From UBA4093 sp036676455 (lineage in GTDB: Bacteria > Cyanobacteriota > Sericytochromatia > S15B-MN24 > UBA4093), in the NCBI GenBank assembly GCA_036676455.1, contig JAKFCW010000117.1, forward strand, positions 15,181 through 79,180: a stretch of 64,000 nt of DNA. The letters run 5' to 3'. The notes beneath the pieces are model-generated. The model was not told the DNA's origin. It made no database searches and saw only the letters and a list, made by a program, of their open reading frames with translations. This document shows, one piece after another, positions 1 through 8,249 of this stretch (position 1 is the stretch's first letter; each line of letters begins with the position of its first letter). The translations under genes were made by a program, and so were the position numbers.

Positions 1-546
1 CTTGGAGCGCAGGGTCCACTCGGCGAAGTCGAGCACCTCGTCGTCGTTGGTGCCCGGGATGATCACGACGTTCACCTTGACCGGGTCGAGTCCGACCTCC
101 ACGGCGCGCTCAATCCCGGCCATCACCTTGGCGATGTCTCCACCCCGCGTAATCGTGGCGAAGCGGTCGGCCCTGAGGCTGTCGAGGCTGACGTTGATGC
201 GCGAGAGCCCCGCGGTGCGCAGGCGCTCGGCAAGGCTTGCCAGGAAGATGCCGTTGGTCGTCAGGGCGAGATCCTCGAGGCCGGGAAGCGCGGAGATGCG
301 GGCGACGAGTTCGGGCAGGCCCTTGCGCAGCAGGGGCTCTCCTCCCGTGAGGCGAAGCTTGCGCAGGCCCAACGGTAGGAAGACCTTTGATAGCAACTGG
401 ATGATCTCGTCGTCCTGGAGGATCGCCTCATGCGGGATCCAGTTGAGGCCCTCGGGAGGCATGCAGTACTGGCAGCGCAGGTTGCAGCGGTCGGTCAGCG
501 AGAGCCTGAGGTAAGAGATGCGCCGGTCGTGAGCGTCGATCAGCAT
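1..546 (-). CDS. moaA: GTP 3',8-cyclase MoaA (N-terminal part, cut by window edge)
   Basis: Radical-SAM enzyme for the first step of molybdenum cofactor synthesis, converting GTP to 3',8-cyclo-GTP in the cytoplasm. Only 182 residues are present; the frame is open at base 1. Visible are the cluster-binding cysteines C21, C25 and C28 (CNLRCQYC), the SAM-contact motif GGEP at residues 68-71 and a following TTNG. The C-terminal second cluster lies outside the window. The ATG at 546-544 overlaps the moeA stop by 7 bp, so the two are one transcript with moeA upstream. Identity is clear from the N-terminus alone. Confidence 0.93.
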   Translation of the reverse strand, partial: MLIDAHDRRISYLRLSLTDRCNLRCQYCMPPEGLNWIPHEAILQDDEIIQLLSKVFLPLGLRKLRLTGGEPLLRKGLPELVARISALPGLEDLALTTNGIFLASLAERLRTAGLSRINVSLDSLRADRFATITRGGDIAKVMAGIERAVEVGLDPVKVNVVIIPGTNDDEVLDFAEWTLRSK

Positions 547-1766
547 GAGACCTCCTCCCAGGCATCATCGAGCATGAGGGCATCCACCCGCTCTCCGGCC
601 TCGAGGCCGGAGGTCTCGGCAGGGACCCAGAGCAAGGCGTTGGCGCGCGCCATCGAGCCCAGCATGGCCGAGCCCTGCGCTCCGGCGAGCGACGCCTCGG
701 GCCCGTTCTCGCCAGCCGTGACCACCGCGCGCAGGAACGTGGTGAGACCCTGGCGCTTGGAACAGCGCTCGGTCATCGTGACCGTCATGCGCCGCCCCTG
801 CGGCTGCGCATGGCCCATCAGCCGCCGCAAGGCGGGGCGCACGTAGACCTCGAAGCAGACCCGGGTCGAGACGGGATTTCCCGGCAGGCCGAAGGCGGGC
901 TTGCCCGCGAGGGTGGCATAGGTCAGCGGCTTGCCCGGCTGCTGGGCGACCCGCTCGAAGTGAACCGTGCCCAGGTCGCGCAGGGCCTCGCTGACGTAGT
1001 CGTAGGCGCCCATCGAGACGCCGCCGGAGGTCATGATCACGTCGCAGGCGGTTGCCTCATCGAGGAGGCGGCGGGTCGACTCGCGGTCGTCACGTACGAC
1101 CCCCAGCATGACGGGGATGGCACCGGTCTCGGCGACCATGGCCGCCATGGCGATTGCGTTGCTGTCGTAGATCTGGCCATGCTGCAAGGGCTGGCCAGGC
1201 GCGACCAGCTCGTTGCCGGTGGTCAGGATGGCGACCCGCGGCGCGGCGTAGACCGTGACCTCGGCGCGGCCGATCGCCGCCAGCAGCGCGAGCCGCGAAG
1301 GGGTCAGGCGGGCGCCGGGTTCGAGCAGGCGATCTCCTGCTCGCAAATCCTCGCCCCGCAGGCGGACGTGGTCCCCGGAGGCGGGGGGCCTCACGAACAT
1401 CACCCGTCCGTCCACCAGCTCGGTCTCCTCGATCTTGACGACGGCATCCGCCCCCGGCGGCATCGGCGCCCCCGTCATGATCCGGCCGCATGTCCCGGGT
1501 CGCAGGGGGGCCAGCTGCCCCGACCCCGCCGCGGACTCCAGGGCCACGGGCAAGAGGACGGGTGAGGCCGCGCTCGCGCCCTGCAAGTCCGCCGAATGAA
1601 CGGCGTAGCCATCCATGGCCGAGTTGTCGAAGGACGGCAAATCCAAGCCGGCCGTCACGTCCTCGGCAAGAATCCGCCCGCGGGCTTCGAGCAGCGGCAA
1701 GCTGACTTTGGGGCCGGGACGCAGGGTTTCAGCGATCCGCTCGCGGGCCTCGATTACGGAAATCAA
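540..1766 (-). CDS. moeA: Molybdopterin molybdenumtransferase MoeA
   Basis: MoeA inserts molybdate into adenylylated molybdopterin in the last step of molybdenum cofactor synthesis. The 408-residue product has the family length and order: an N-terminal region with the conserved FDNSAMDGYAV segment near residues 46-56, the MPT-binding domain with TTGNEL and SGGVSMG (residues about 180-250), a GKPAFGLPGNPVS motif near 290, and the C-terminal beta domain. It is the first gene of the minus-strand pair with moaA and is divergent from moeB across a 110-bp intergenic region. Confidence 0.95.
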   Translation of the reverse strand: MISVIEARERIAETLRPGPKVSLPLLEARGRILAEDVTAGLDLPSFDNSAMDGYAVHSADLQGASAASPVLLPVALESAAGSGQLAPLRPGTCGRIMTGAPMPPGADAVVKIEETELVDGRVMFVRPPASGDHVRLRGEDLRAGDRLLEPGARLTPSRLALLAAIGRAEVTVYAAPRVAILTTGNELVAPGQPLQHGQIYDSNAIAMAAMVAETGAIPVMLGVVRDDRESTRRLLDEATACDVIMTSGGVSMGAYDYVSEALRDLGTVHFERVAQQPGKPLTYATLAGKPAFGLPGNPVSTRVCFEVYVRPALRRLMGHAQPQGRRMTVTMTERCSKRQGLTTFLRAVVTAGENGPEASLAGAQGSAMLGSMARANALLWVPAETSGLEAGERVDALMLDDAWEEVSC

Positions 1767-1821
1767 CGGGTCAAACCTCCCTGGCAGCTCGTCGGGGAGT
1801 CAGGCAAACGCCATTCTACCT

Positions 1822-1827
1822 TATAAT
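1822..1827. promoter_or_regulatory. Possible -10 element between moeA and moeB
   Basis: A perfect TATAAT lies in the 110-bp space between divergent moeA and moeB. I see no good -35 at 16-18 bp on either strand, so which gene it serves is undecided. No molybdenum-cofactor riboswitch fold was recognised here. Confidence 0.35.
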
Positions 1828-1876
1828 GGGAACGGTATGGCGGAAAACGTGCAGTTTAATTTGATGAGGGATCCGG

Positions 1877-2962
1877 ATGGCACAGCAGACCCCACTCTCC
1901 GCCTCGGAGATCGAACGATATGCCCGTCAACTCTCGCTTCCCGAGCTGGGCGTCGCGGGTCAGCAAGCACTGAAGCGATCCCGCGTCCTGATCGTCGGGG
2001 TGGGGGGGCTGGGCACGCCTTTGGCGGCTTATCTGGCCGCAGCCGGGGTCGGAACCCTGGGACTGGTCGATGACGACGCCGTCTCGCTTTCCAACCTGCA
2101 GCGCCAGATCCTGTACACGACCCAGGACGCCGATTGCCCCAAGGTCTGGGCCGCGAAGGCCCGCCTGGAGGCATTGAACCCAGAGGTGAGGATCGTGGGC
2201 CATGAAGAAGCCCTCGACGCCTCCAATGCCGACCGCCTCCTGGCCGGCTATGACCTGGTCGCGGATGCCACCGACAACTTCGCCGCGCGCTATGCCCTCA
2301 CGGATGCGGCCTGGCGGCTGGGAATCCCCGTCGTGCACGCCAGCGTCTATCGCCATGAAGGTCAGCTGTCGGTCTTCGCGCCAAGTGAAAGTCCGTGCTA
2401 CCGCTGCCTATGCCCCATTCCTCCCGAGACGACCCTGCGCTGCGGCGACGCAGGCGTCCTGGGCGTCCTGCCCGGTCTGCTGGGCGTCATGCAGGCCACC
2501 GAGGTCCTGAAGCGCCTGCTTGGAATCGGCCGTTCCCTTGCAGGGCGCCTGCTCATCGTGGAGGCGCTGGGGATGCGCTTCACCGAGATCGGCATGGCCT
2601 CCGATCCCGCCTGCTCCCTTTGCGGCGAGGGGACCGGTGAGCCGGCTTCCCATGCGCTGCCGGATCGCTCGGAATCGGAGGATCTGGAGATCACGCCGGA
2701 AGAGCTGGCCCAGCTCGCGGAGGTCACCTTCATCGACGTGCGCGACGTCGGCGCCGACGCGGCGTTGTCAGGGACCCGCCACCTTCCGATGGCGCGCCTG
2801 CTCGATGGGCTGCAAAGCTTGCCGACGGCGATGCGCTTCGTCCTGGTTTGCGAGTACGGCGAGCAGAGCCGCCACGCAGCACGCTTGCTGCGCGGAGCAG
2901 GGTTGCCGCATGTCTGGAGCTTGCGAGGCGGTGTGCGGGTCTTCGAGCGCTTGAGCCGCTAG
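1877..2962 (+). CDS. moeB: MoaD-activating adenylyltransferase MoeB fused to a rhodanese domain
   Basis: E1-like enzyme that adenylates the C-terminal glycine of MoaD; the rhodanese domain probably supplies sulfur, as in MoeZ/MOCS3. Residues 1-250 are the ThiF/MoeB fold: glycine-rich GVGGLGTP near residue 40, the SNLQRQ arginine loop near 75, two CxxC zinc pairs (CYRC and CSLC) and a thioester-type cysteine in LRCGDAGVLG. Residues about 270-361 are the rhodanese, with an intact active-site loop CEYGEQS. At 361 residues it matches MoeB-rhodanese fusions. Its natural partner moaD is the next gene, 95 bp downstream. Confidence 0.93.
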   Translation: MAQQTPLSASEIERYARQLSLPELGVAGQQALKRSRVLIVGVGGLGTPLAAYLAAAGVGTLGLVDDDAVSLSNLQRQILYTTQDADCPKVWAAKARLEALNPEVRIVGHEEALDASNADRLLAGYDLVADATDNFAARYALTDAAWRLGIPVVHASVYRHEGQLSVFAPSESPCYRCLCPIPPETTLRCGDAGVLGVLPGLLGVMQATEVLKRLLGIGRSLAGRLLIVEALGMRFTEIGMASDPACSLCGEGTGEPASHALPDRSESEDLEITPEELAQLAEVTFIDVRDVGADAALSGTRHLPMARLLDGLQSLPTAMRFVLVCEYGEQSRHAARLLRGAGLPHVWSLRGGVRVFERLSR

Positions 2963-2995
2963 CACTTCGAGCTGGCCTCGCTGATAGCAAAGCCG

Positions 2996-3001
2996 TATAA
3001 T
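2996..3001 (+). promoter_or_regulatory. Possible -10 element for the moaD-modC operon
   Basis: TATAAT lies 56 bp before moaD, just after moeB. No convincing -35 is visible at standard spacing, so read-through from moeB is equally possible. A strong AGGAGG at 3048-3053 precedes the moaD start. Confidence 0.4.
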
Positions 3002-3057
3002 CGGAATGAGTCACGATCATCGCCTTGTCATGGTAGGGCGATTGCACAGGAGGGGGC

Positions 3058-3303
3058 ATGCTGCTGGAAGTTCGCCTATTTGCCATGCTGAGAGAAGCCG
3101 GTGGAGCCGAGCGCATCCAGGTTCGCCTGGAGCCGGGCGCGTCGGTCGCGGCGCTGCGGACGGCGATCGCCCGCGAGTTTCCCGCGCTGGCGACCCATCT
3201 CGGCGCGACGCGCGTGGCCGCGAATCTGCAATTCGTCTCGGACGCGCACATCCTGAGCGCCGAGCAGGAGATCGCGCTGATTCCCCCCGTGAGCGGAGGC
3301 TAG
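3058..3303 (+). CDS. moaD: Molybdopterin synthase small subunit MoaD
   Basis: Ubiquitin-fold sulfur carrier of molybdopterin synthase. It is 81 residues long and ends in the required Gly-Gly (PPVSGG), the site that MoeB adenylates and thiocarboxylates. It opens with a beta-grasp strand pattern (LEVRLFAMLRE). It sits one base before moaE, its partner subunit, and starts directly after AGGAGG. Length, terminus and neighbours make the call secure. Confidence 0.94.
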   Translation: MLLEVRLFAMLREAGGAERIQVRLEPGASVAALRTAIAREFPALATHLGATRVAANLQFVSDAHILSAEQEIALIPPVSGG

Positions 3304-3304
3304 C

Positions 3305-3724
3305 ATGATTGCCGTCACCGCCGATCCCATCGATCTCGCCGCCGTCGAGGCCCTGCTGCACCATCCGGAGGCGGGAGGCATCGTGACCTTCGCCGGAACG
3401 GTGCGCAACCACAACCATGGCCGCCAGGTCGTCTCGCTGAGCTACGAGGCCTATGCCGAGATGGCACAGGCACGCATGGAGGCCCTGGCCCGCGAGATGC
3501 ACGCGCGCTGGCCGCTCTACCGGGTGGTGCTCATTCACCGCGTGGGAACCCTGGCCATCGGGGATGCGGCGGTCTTCGTCGGGGTCTCCTCCGCGCATCG
3601 CGACGTGGCCTTCGATGCCTGCCGCCACGGGATCGAGGTCATCAAGTTCGACGTGCCCATCTGGAAGAAGGAGACCTTCATCGGGGGAGAGGATTGGGTC
3701 GAGGGCTGCGCCGTCCATGGGTGA
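3305..3724 (+). CDS. moaE: Molybdopterin synthase catalytic subunit MoaE
   Basis: MoaE carries out sulfur transfer from MoaD thiocarboxylate to cyclic pyranopterin monophosphate, forming molybdopterin. The 139-residue protein has the FAGTVRNHNHG segment near residue 30, a YEAYAEMA helix, HRVG and the SAHR/AFDACR region, and the lysine-rich VPIWKKE near residue 115 that carries the catalytic Lys. It follows moaD with one base between and overlaps modA by 8 bp, so the cofactor and transport genes are co-translated. Confidence 0.95.
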   Translation: MIAVTADPIDLAAVEALLHHPEAGGIVTFAGTVRNHNHGRQVVSLSYEAYAEMAQARMEALAREMHARWPLYRVVLIHRVGTLAIGDAAVFVGVSSAHRDVAFDACRHGIEVIKFDVPIWKKETFIGGEDWVEGCAVHG

Positions 3725-4499
3725 GCGCTCCGCTTTCGTGTTTCGTCCCCTTGGTCTCGCCCTTCTGACGACGATCGGCCTGCTCGCCCCGCTGCCAGCT
3801 TTCGCCGCCGAACTGCGGGTCGCGGCCGCCTCCAGCACCCAGGATGCCCTGGCAGAGCTGGCCCGAACCTTCGAACGCCGGACCGGGGTTCGGGTCGTCT
3901 CGACCTTCGGCTCTTCCGCCCGCCTCTACCACCAGATCCGGAACGGGGCTCCGTATGACGTCTTCATGTCGGCCGACGCCGTCTTCCCGGCGAAGCTGGA
4001 GCACGAAGGCAAAGGCCAGGGGTGCCGCCGCTATGCGAAGGGGCGGATCGTCCTATGGGCGCCGCAGCAATCGCCCGTCGACCCCTCTCGGGGGTTTGAC
4101 GGATTGGCGGACACGCGGGTGCGGCGGGTGGCGATCGCCAACCCGAAGCTGGCTCCGTACGGCCTGGCCGCTGAGCAGGCGCTTCGCACGTCCAAGGCCG
4201 CTTCGCTGATCACTCCCAAGCTCGTCTACGGGGAGAACGTGGCGCAGGCGGCGCATTTCGCGGCGACCGGGGGGGCCGAGGCGGGCGTGTTCTCGTTCAG
4301 TCTCGCGCGCTCGCCGCGCCTTACGGGGCAAGGGCGGCACTGGCTGGTTCCCGAATCGTTGCATGCACCCCTGTTTGCGGAGGCCTTGGTCCTCGCTCAG
4401 GCAAAGGATCCACAGGTGGCGAGGAAATTCCTCGACGCCTGCGTCTCGCCTTCCGGCCAGGCCATCCTGGCCCGGTACGGCCTGGGGCTCTCGCCGTAA
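3717..4499 (+). CDS. modA: Molybdate-binding periplasmic protein ModA
   Basis: Substrate-binding component of the molybdate ABC transporter. From the ATG overlapping the moaE end the product is 260 residues, with a signal peptide (hydrophobic core LGLALLTTIGLLAPLPAFA, cleavage after AFA). Mature motifs include AASSTQDAL, the anion-contact FGSSARLYHQI region, SADAVFPAKL and NPKLAPYG. Length matches ModA. Earlier in-frame starts lie inside moaE and were rejected. The stop overlaps the modB start (TAATG). Confidence 0.92.
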   Translation: MGERSAFVFRPLGLALLTTIGLLAPLPAFAAELRVAAASSTQDALAELARTFERRTGVRVVSTFGSSARLYHQIRNGAPYDVFMSADAVFPAKLEHEGKGQGCRRYAKGRIVLWAPQQSPVDPSRGFDGLADTRVRRVAIANPKLAPYGLAAEQALRTSKAASLITPKLVYGENVAQAAHFAATGGAEAGVFSFSLARSPRLTGQGRHWLVPESLHAPLFAEALVLAQAKDPQVARKFLDACVSPSGQAILARYGLGLSP

Positions 4500-5158
4500 T
4501 GGAGTCGCTCTGGCTGTCGCTCAAGCTCTCGGCGCTCACCACGCTGCTCTTGGTGCCGCTGGCGCTGCCCCTGGCCTACTGGCTCTCGTTTACGCGCGGG
4601 AGGCTGCGCGCATGGGTGGAGGCGCTGGTGGCCTTGCCTCTGGTGCTGCCGCCGACGGTGCTCGGCTTCTATCTCCTGCAAGGCCTGGGGCCTGAGTCAT
4701 GGCTCGGGGCGACCTGGGAGTCGCTCTTCAGGGAGCGGCTTTTGTTCAGCTTCCCGGCTCTCGTGATGGGGTCGCTGGTCTACAGCCTGCCGTTTGCCGT
4801 TCAGCCCTTGCAGGCCTCGTTTCGGGGGCTCAATCCCCGCCTCCTGGAGGCCTCGTGGACCCTGGGCGCGTCGCGCCTTGCGACGTTCTTCCGGGTGCTG
4901 CTGCCGACATGTCGGCCTGGCCTGATCGCGGCGATCATCCTCACCTTCGCTCACACGCTCGGCGAGTTTGGGGTCGTCCTGATGGTCGGAGGCAGCATCC
5001 CCGGCGAAACCCGGACCGTGAGCATCGCCATCTACGACCTGGTCGAGGCGCTCGATTACGGCGAGGCGGGACGGCTGGCGCTGATCCTCCTCAGCTTATC
5101 CTATGCCGTGCTGGCGATGCTCTACGTCTTCGATGCCCGGAGTCCGCGATGGCGCTGA
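4499..5158 (+). CDS. modB: Molybdate ABC transporter permease ModB
   Basis: Inner-membrane permease of the molybdate importer. It has 219 residues with about five hydrophobic helices, starting at residue 4. The cytoplasmic coupling motif, running LEASWTLGASRLATFFRVLLP to a GLIAAIILTFAHTLGEFG helix, is the typical EAA loop that docks on ModC. It is translationally coupled to modA (1-bp overlap) and modC (10-bp overlap). Confidence 0.93.
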   Translation: MESLWLSLKLSALTTLLLVPLALPLAYWLSFTRGRLRAWVEALVALPLVLPPTVLGFYLLQGLGPESWLGATWESLFRERLLFSFPALVMGSLVYSLPFAVQPLQASFRGLNPRLLEASWTLGASRLATFFRVLLPTCRPGLIAAIILTFAHTLGEFGVVLMVGGSIPGETRTVSIAIYDLVEALDYGEAGRLALILLSLSYAVLAMLYVFDARSPRWR

Positions 5159-6201
5159 GAGCTACGTTTCGCAAGTCCCTCGCGCCTGCCAGCGGCGGCC
5201 CGGCCTTCGCGCTGGAGGTTGACTTCACCCTGCTTCCTGGTTGCACGGTCCTGCTGGGGCCGTCGGGCTCCGGCAAGACCACCCTGCTGCGCTGCCTGGC
5301 CGGCCTGGAGCGCCCGGACGACGGGCGCCTGGCGATCGGCTCCGAGGTCTGGTTCGACGCTGCCCGCCGGATCCACTTCTCCCCGCAGCGTCGCCGGGTG
5401 GGGCTGGTCTTCAGCGATTACGCCCTCTTTCCTCGGATGACCGTGCGAGCGAACGTGGCCTATGCGTCGCAGGACCCCCGGCGGGTCGCGGAGATGCTCG
5501 AGCGCTTCGAGCTGACTGAGCTTGCGGATCGCTTGCCTGCCCAGCTTTCGGCTGGCCAGCAGCAGCGAGTGGCGCTGGCGCGAGCCCTGGCGAGCGACCC
5601 GCGCTTGCTTTTACTCGACGAGCCGTTCTCGGCCCTGGACGCTCCCTTGCGCGACCGGCTTCAGGAGTTTCTGATGCCGTTGCTGGCCGAGCTGGGACTC
5701 CCCGTGCTCTGGGTGACGCATGATCGCGACGAGGCGTGCCGGGTGGGCGATCGCCTCATGCTCCTGGACCAGGGGCGCGTGATCCGGACGGGACGCCCGC
5801 GCGACCTGCTCTCACAGCCCGGCACCATGCGCGCCGCCGAGTTGCTCGGCCTGCGAAATCGCTACCGCGCCAGCGACCCGGAGCCGGGATGCGTGCGCTG
5901 GGGCCCATGGACGCTGGAGGTGCCGTCAGAGGCGACCTACACCGCCTGGGGCATCGCGGCCGAGCGCGTCCACCTGACCGAGCCTGGCGGACATGGCCCC
6001 AACCATGTGGATGCCTTCGTGACGGCCGTTCGGCCGACCTTGCAGGGGCTCTGGCTACGTGCCGAGGTGCCGGGTGCCGGAACGATCGAGGTCAACCACG
6101 GCTTCAGGGAAGGCGAGTGGCGGGAGCTGAGCGCGGGCATGGCCATCGGCCTGCGACTCCCCAAGGCCGCAATCTATCCGCTCGACGCGACGAACGCCTG
6201 A
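5149..6201 (+). CDS. modC: Molybdate ABC transporter ATPase ModC
   Basis: ATPase of the molybdate importer, 350 residues. The nucleotide-binding domain has Walker A GPSGSGKTT (about residue 38), signature LSAGQQQR (Ala in place of the usual second Gly), Walker B LLLLDEP, D-loop SALD and the switch His in THDRDEA. The last 130 residues resemble the regulatory tail of ModC, including the segment ending AIYPLDAT. The start overlaps modB by 10 bp. It is the last gene of the plus-strand run and faces convergent moaC. Confidence 0.92.
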   Translation: MALRATFRKSLAPASGGPAFALEVDFTLLPGCTVLLGPSGSGKTTLLRCLAGLERPDDGRLAIGSEVWFDAARRIHFSPQRRRVGLVFSDYALFPRMTVRANVAYASQDPRRVAEMLERFELTELADRLPAQLSAGQQQRVALARALASDPRLLLLDEPFSALDAPLRDRLQEFLMPLLAELGLPVLWVTHDRDEACRVGDRLMLLDQGRVIRTGRPRDLLSQPGTMRAAELLGLRNRYRASDPEPGCVRWGPWTLEVPSEATYTAWGIAAERVHLTEPGGHGPNHVDAFVTAVRPTLQGLWLRAEVPGAGTIEVNHGFREGEWRELSAGMAIGLRLPKAAIYPLDATNA

Positions 6202-6210
6202 GCAGGAGGA

Positions 6211-6687
6211 TCAGCCGCGCTTCCAGGTTCCGCTCTTGCCGCCGGTCTTGGACAGCAGCCGGATGTCGCTGAGGGTCATGCCGCGATCGGCGGCCTTGCA
6301 CATGTCGTAGACGGTCAAGGCGGCGGCCGTCACCCCCGTGAGGGCTTCCATCTCCACTCCGGTCCGGCCCTCGACCCGCACGGTCACCTGGATATCCACC
6401 CGCGGAGGGTCCTCGGCCAGCGTCATCTCGACCTCGACGCCGTCGATCCCCAGCGGATGGCACATGGGGATCAGATCGGCGGTCTTCTTGGTGCCCATGA
6501 TCGCCGCCACCTGGGCTACCGCCAGGACGTCGCCCTTTGAGTTGCGCCCCAGACGAATGGTCTCCAGGGTTTCGGGGCTCATGAGGACCGTTCCGGCGGC
6601 GATCGCCTCCCGGGCGGTCGTTGCCTTGCCGCTGACATCCACCATGCGCGGGGTTCCGGTCTCGTCGAAATGGGTCAATCGGGTCAT
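6211..6687 (-). CDS. moaC: Cyclic pyranopterin monophosphate synthase MoaC
   Basis: MoaC converts 3',8-cyclo-GTP to cyclic pyranopterin monophosphate, the step after MoaA. The 158-residue product matches the family. Key segments are MVDVSGK near residue 15, GTKKTADLIPMCHPL near 65-79 with catalytic Lys and His, and GVEMEALTGVTAAALT followed by YDMCKA near 110-132. It lies 4 bp downstream of moaB, giving a two-gene minus-strand operon convergent with modC. Confidence 0.95.
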   Translation of the reverse strand: MTRLTHFDETGTPRMVDVSGKATTAREAIAAGTVLMSPETLETIRLGRNSKGDVLAVAQVAAIMGTKKTADLIPMCHPLGIDGVEVEMTLAEDPPRVDIQVTVRVEGRTGVEMEALTGVTAAALTVYDMCKAADRGMTLSDIRLLSKTGGKSGTWKRG

Positions 6688-6691
6688 GGGC

Positions 6692-7204
6692 TCAACCTTT
6701 CGTAGGGGCCTGCGCGGCGTCGGCTTCGAGACGGTGCTGGCCTGTTCGGCCCCGGATCAGGTCGAGCGCATGGGGTAGGACGGGCAGGAGGGCCGACAGG
6801 CTCTCGCGCACGCCTTTGGGACTTCCCGGCAGGTTGACGATCAGGCTCTGGCCGCGAACCCCGACGACACCGCGGCTCAGCATGGCCATCGGGGTCTTGG
6901 TCATCCCCGCGGAGCGCATGGCTTCGGCCATGCCGGGGACCTCGTAGCGGAGCACGCGCCGGGTGGCTTCGGGCGTGACGTCCCGGGGGCCGATGCCGGT
7001 TCCCCCGGTGGTGACGATCAGGGCCAGGTCGTCCTTGTCGGCCCAGAGGGCGAGCGTCTCGGCGATGGTGTCCGCCTCGTCGGGGAGAACCGCGTAGCGA
7101 ACGCGTTCGGCGCCCAGCGGGGCGAGCAGCTGGAAGATGGCCTCTCCGCTCTGGTCCTGGGTCGAGTCTCGGGTGTCGCTAAGAGTCAGCACTCCGATTC
7201 GCAT
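6692..7204 (-). CDS. moaB: Molybdopterin adenylyltransferase (MoaB/Mog family)
   Basis: Adenylates molybdopterin before MoeA inserts the metal. Motifs are LTLSDTR at the N-terminus, TTGGTGIGPRDVTPEAT near residue 65-81 and NLPGSPKGVRE near 130, all diagnostic of the MPT-binding fold. The chosen ATG at 7204 is preceded by AGGAGGTGA; a 13-residue longer reading frame lacks such a site. It is 170 residues long. MoaB and Mog cannot be separated from motifs alone, but no other copy is in the window. Confidence 0.9.
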   Translation of the reverse strand: MRIGVLTLSDTRDSTQDQSGEAIFQLLAPLGAERVRYAVLPDEADTIAETLALWADKDDLALIVTTGGTGIGPRDVTPEATRRVLRYEVPGMAEAMRSAGMTKTPMAMLSRGVVGVRGQSLIVNLPGSPKGVRESLSALLPVLPHALDLIRGRTGQHRLEADAAQAPTKG

Positions 7205-7300
7205 GGGGTCACCTCCTGATCCGCGCGCACATGGGGTTTCCACAAACTACCATGCGGGCGTTGCGCTGAGAAGGGACCTGTCATTCACAAATCGGAAGGA

Positions 7301-8248
7301 TCACTCGCCGCCGGTGATGCGGATTTTCTCGGCGGCGCGCAGCAGCAGGAAGATGGTCTCGTTGACCGGCGTGGGGATGCCGTGCTTCTGGCCGAGCCGG
7401 ATGACCGCTCCGTTGAGGTAGCGGGCCTCGGTGCGGTTGCCGCGGCGGATGTCCTGGAGCGTGGAGTTGATGTTGTGGCGGGTGGTGGCAATCAGGTCCC
7501 CGACGGCTCTAAGGTCGGCCTCCTTCAGGGTGACTCCCTCGGCGGCGGCGACCTGACGGGCCTCCTCGAGCACCATGCGCGAGACCTTGGAGAGTTCGGC
7601 ATGCTCGAGGATGACTCCATTGGGGGCTTCCATCAGGGCGCCGATCAGGTTGATGCCGATGTTGGAGAGGGTCTTGCGCCACTCGGTCTCGGGGACGCTG
7701 TTGCCGAGCTTGACCGGGATGGAGGCGGCCTCGATGAGGCCCTTCAGGGGGCCGAGTTCCGCGCGCTCGGGCTCGCGGGAGGCCAGCTCGATGTGGCCGA
7801 CGCCGGTCACGCGCGCCCGGGTGGGTCCCTCGCGGGTGACGCCCAGCCAGCAGGCCGCCCGCAGGAGGGGTTGCTCGGGAAGGACCTCGCGGGCCAGTTC
7901 CTCGATGCCCAGGCCGTTCTGGCAGAGCACGACGCGATGCTCGGGGTGGAGGTAGCCCTTCAGGAGCCCGAGAACCTCCTTGAGGTGGTAGGCCTTGACC
8001 GTCACGAAGACGTAGCCGGAGGCGGGAAGCTCGAGATCCGGCGACCAGGTGCCCACCCGGGGCATGAAGTGGCCGGGCATGTAGCCCCGCAGCTCCAGAC
8101 CCTGATCGGCGAGCTGGTGCACCCACTGGGGGCGGGTGATCACCAGGACGTCGGTGAGGGTGCTGAAGCGGGCGGCGAGGAAGGCCCCAATGGCCCCGGC
8201 GCCGACCACGACGACAGGAGGCCAGGCGGGGCGATCCGCGTTCGGCAT
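7301..8248 (-). CDS. 2-dehydropantoate 2-reductase family protein (PanE/ApbA)
   Basis: NADPH-dependent ketopantoate reductase family; if truly PanE it makes pantoate for coenzyme A. The N-terminal Rossmann motif is VVVGAGAIGAFLAARF (residues 12-27). The C-terminal helical domain carries EWRKTLSNIGIN with the catalytic Lys and Asn, and STLQDIRRGNRTE with the conserved Ser, Asp and Glu. The 315-residue length fits. It starts one base after the stop of the isoaspartyl peptidase gene. The superfamily has many paralogues, so the exact substrate is uncertain. Confidence 0.85.
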   Translation of the reverse strand: MPNADRPAWPPVVVVGAGAIGAFLAARFSTLTDVLVITRPQWVHQLADQGLELRGYMPGHFMPRVGTWSPDLELPASGYVFVTVKAYHLKEVLGLLKGYLHPEHRVVLCQNGLGIEELAREVLPEQPLLRAACWLGVTREGPTRARVTGVGHIELASREPERAELGPLKGLIEAASIPVKLGNSVPETEWRKTLSNIGINLIGALMEAPNGVILEHAELSKVSRMVLEEARQVAAAEGVTLKEADLRAVGDLIATTRHNINSTLQDIRRGNRTEARYLNGAVIRLGQKHGIPTPVNETIFLLLRAAEKIRITGGE

Positions 8249-8249
8249 G

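Noticed and set aside
1767..1876. Molybdenum-cofactor riboswitch between moeA and moeB
   Set aside because: The region is only 110 bp and shows no recognisable aptamer stems; only a -10-like element is visible.
2730..2962. Degenerate rhodanese in MoeB
   Set aside because: The active-site loop CEYGEQS keeps its Cys, so unlike the 49580 protein there is no evidence of inactivation.
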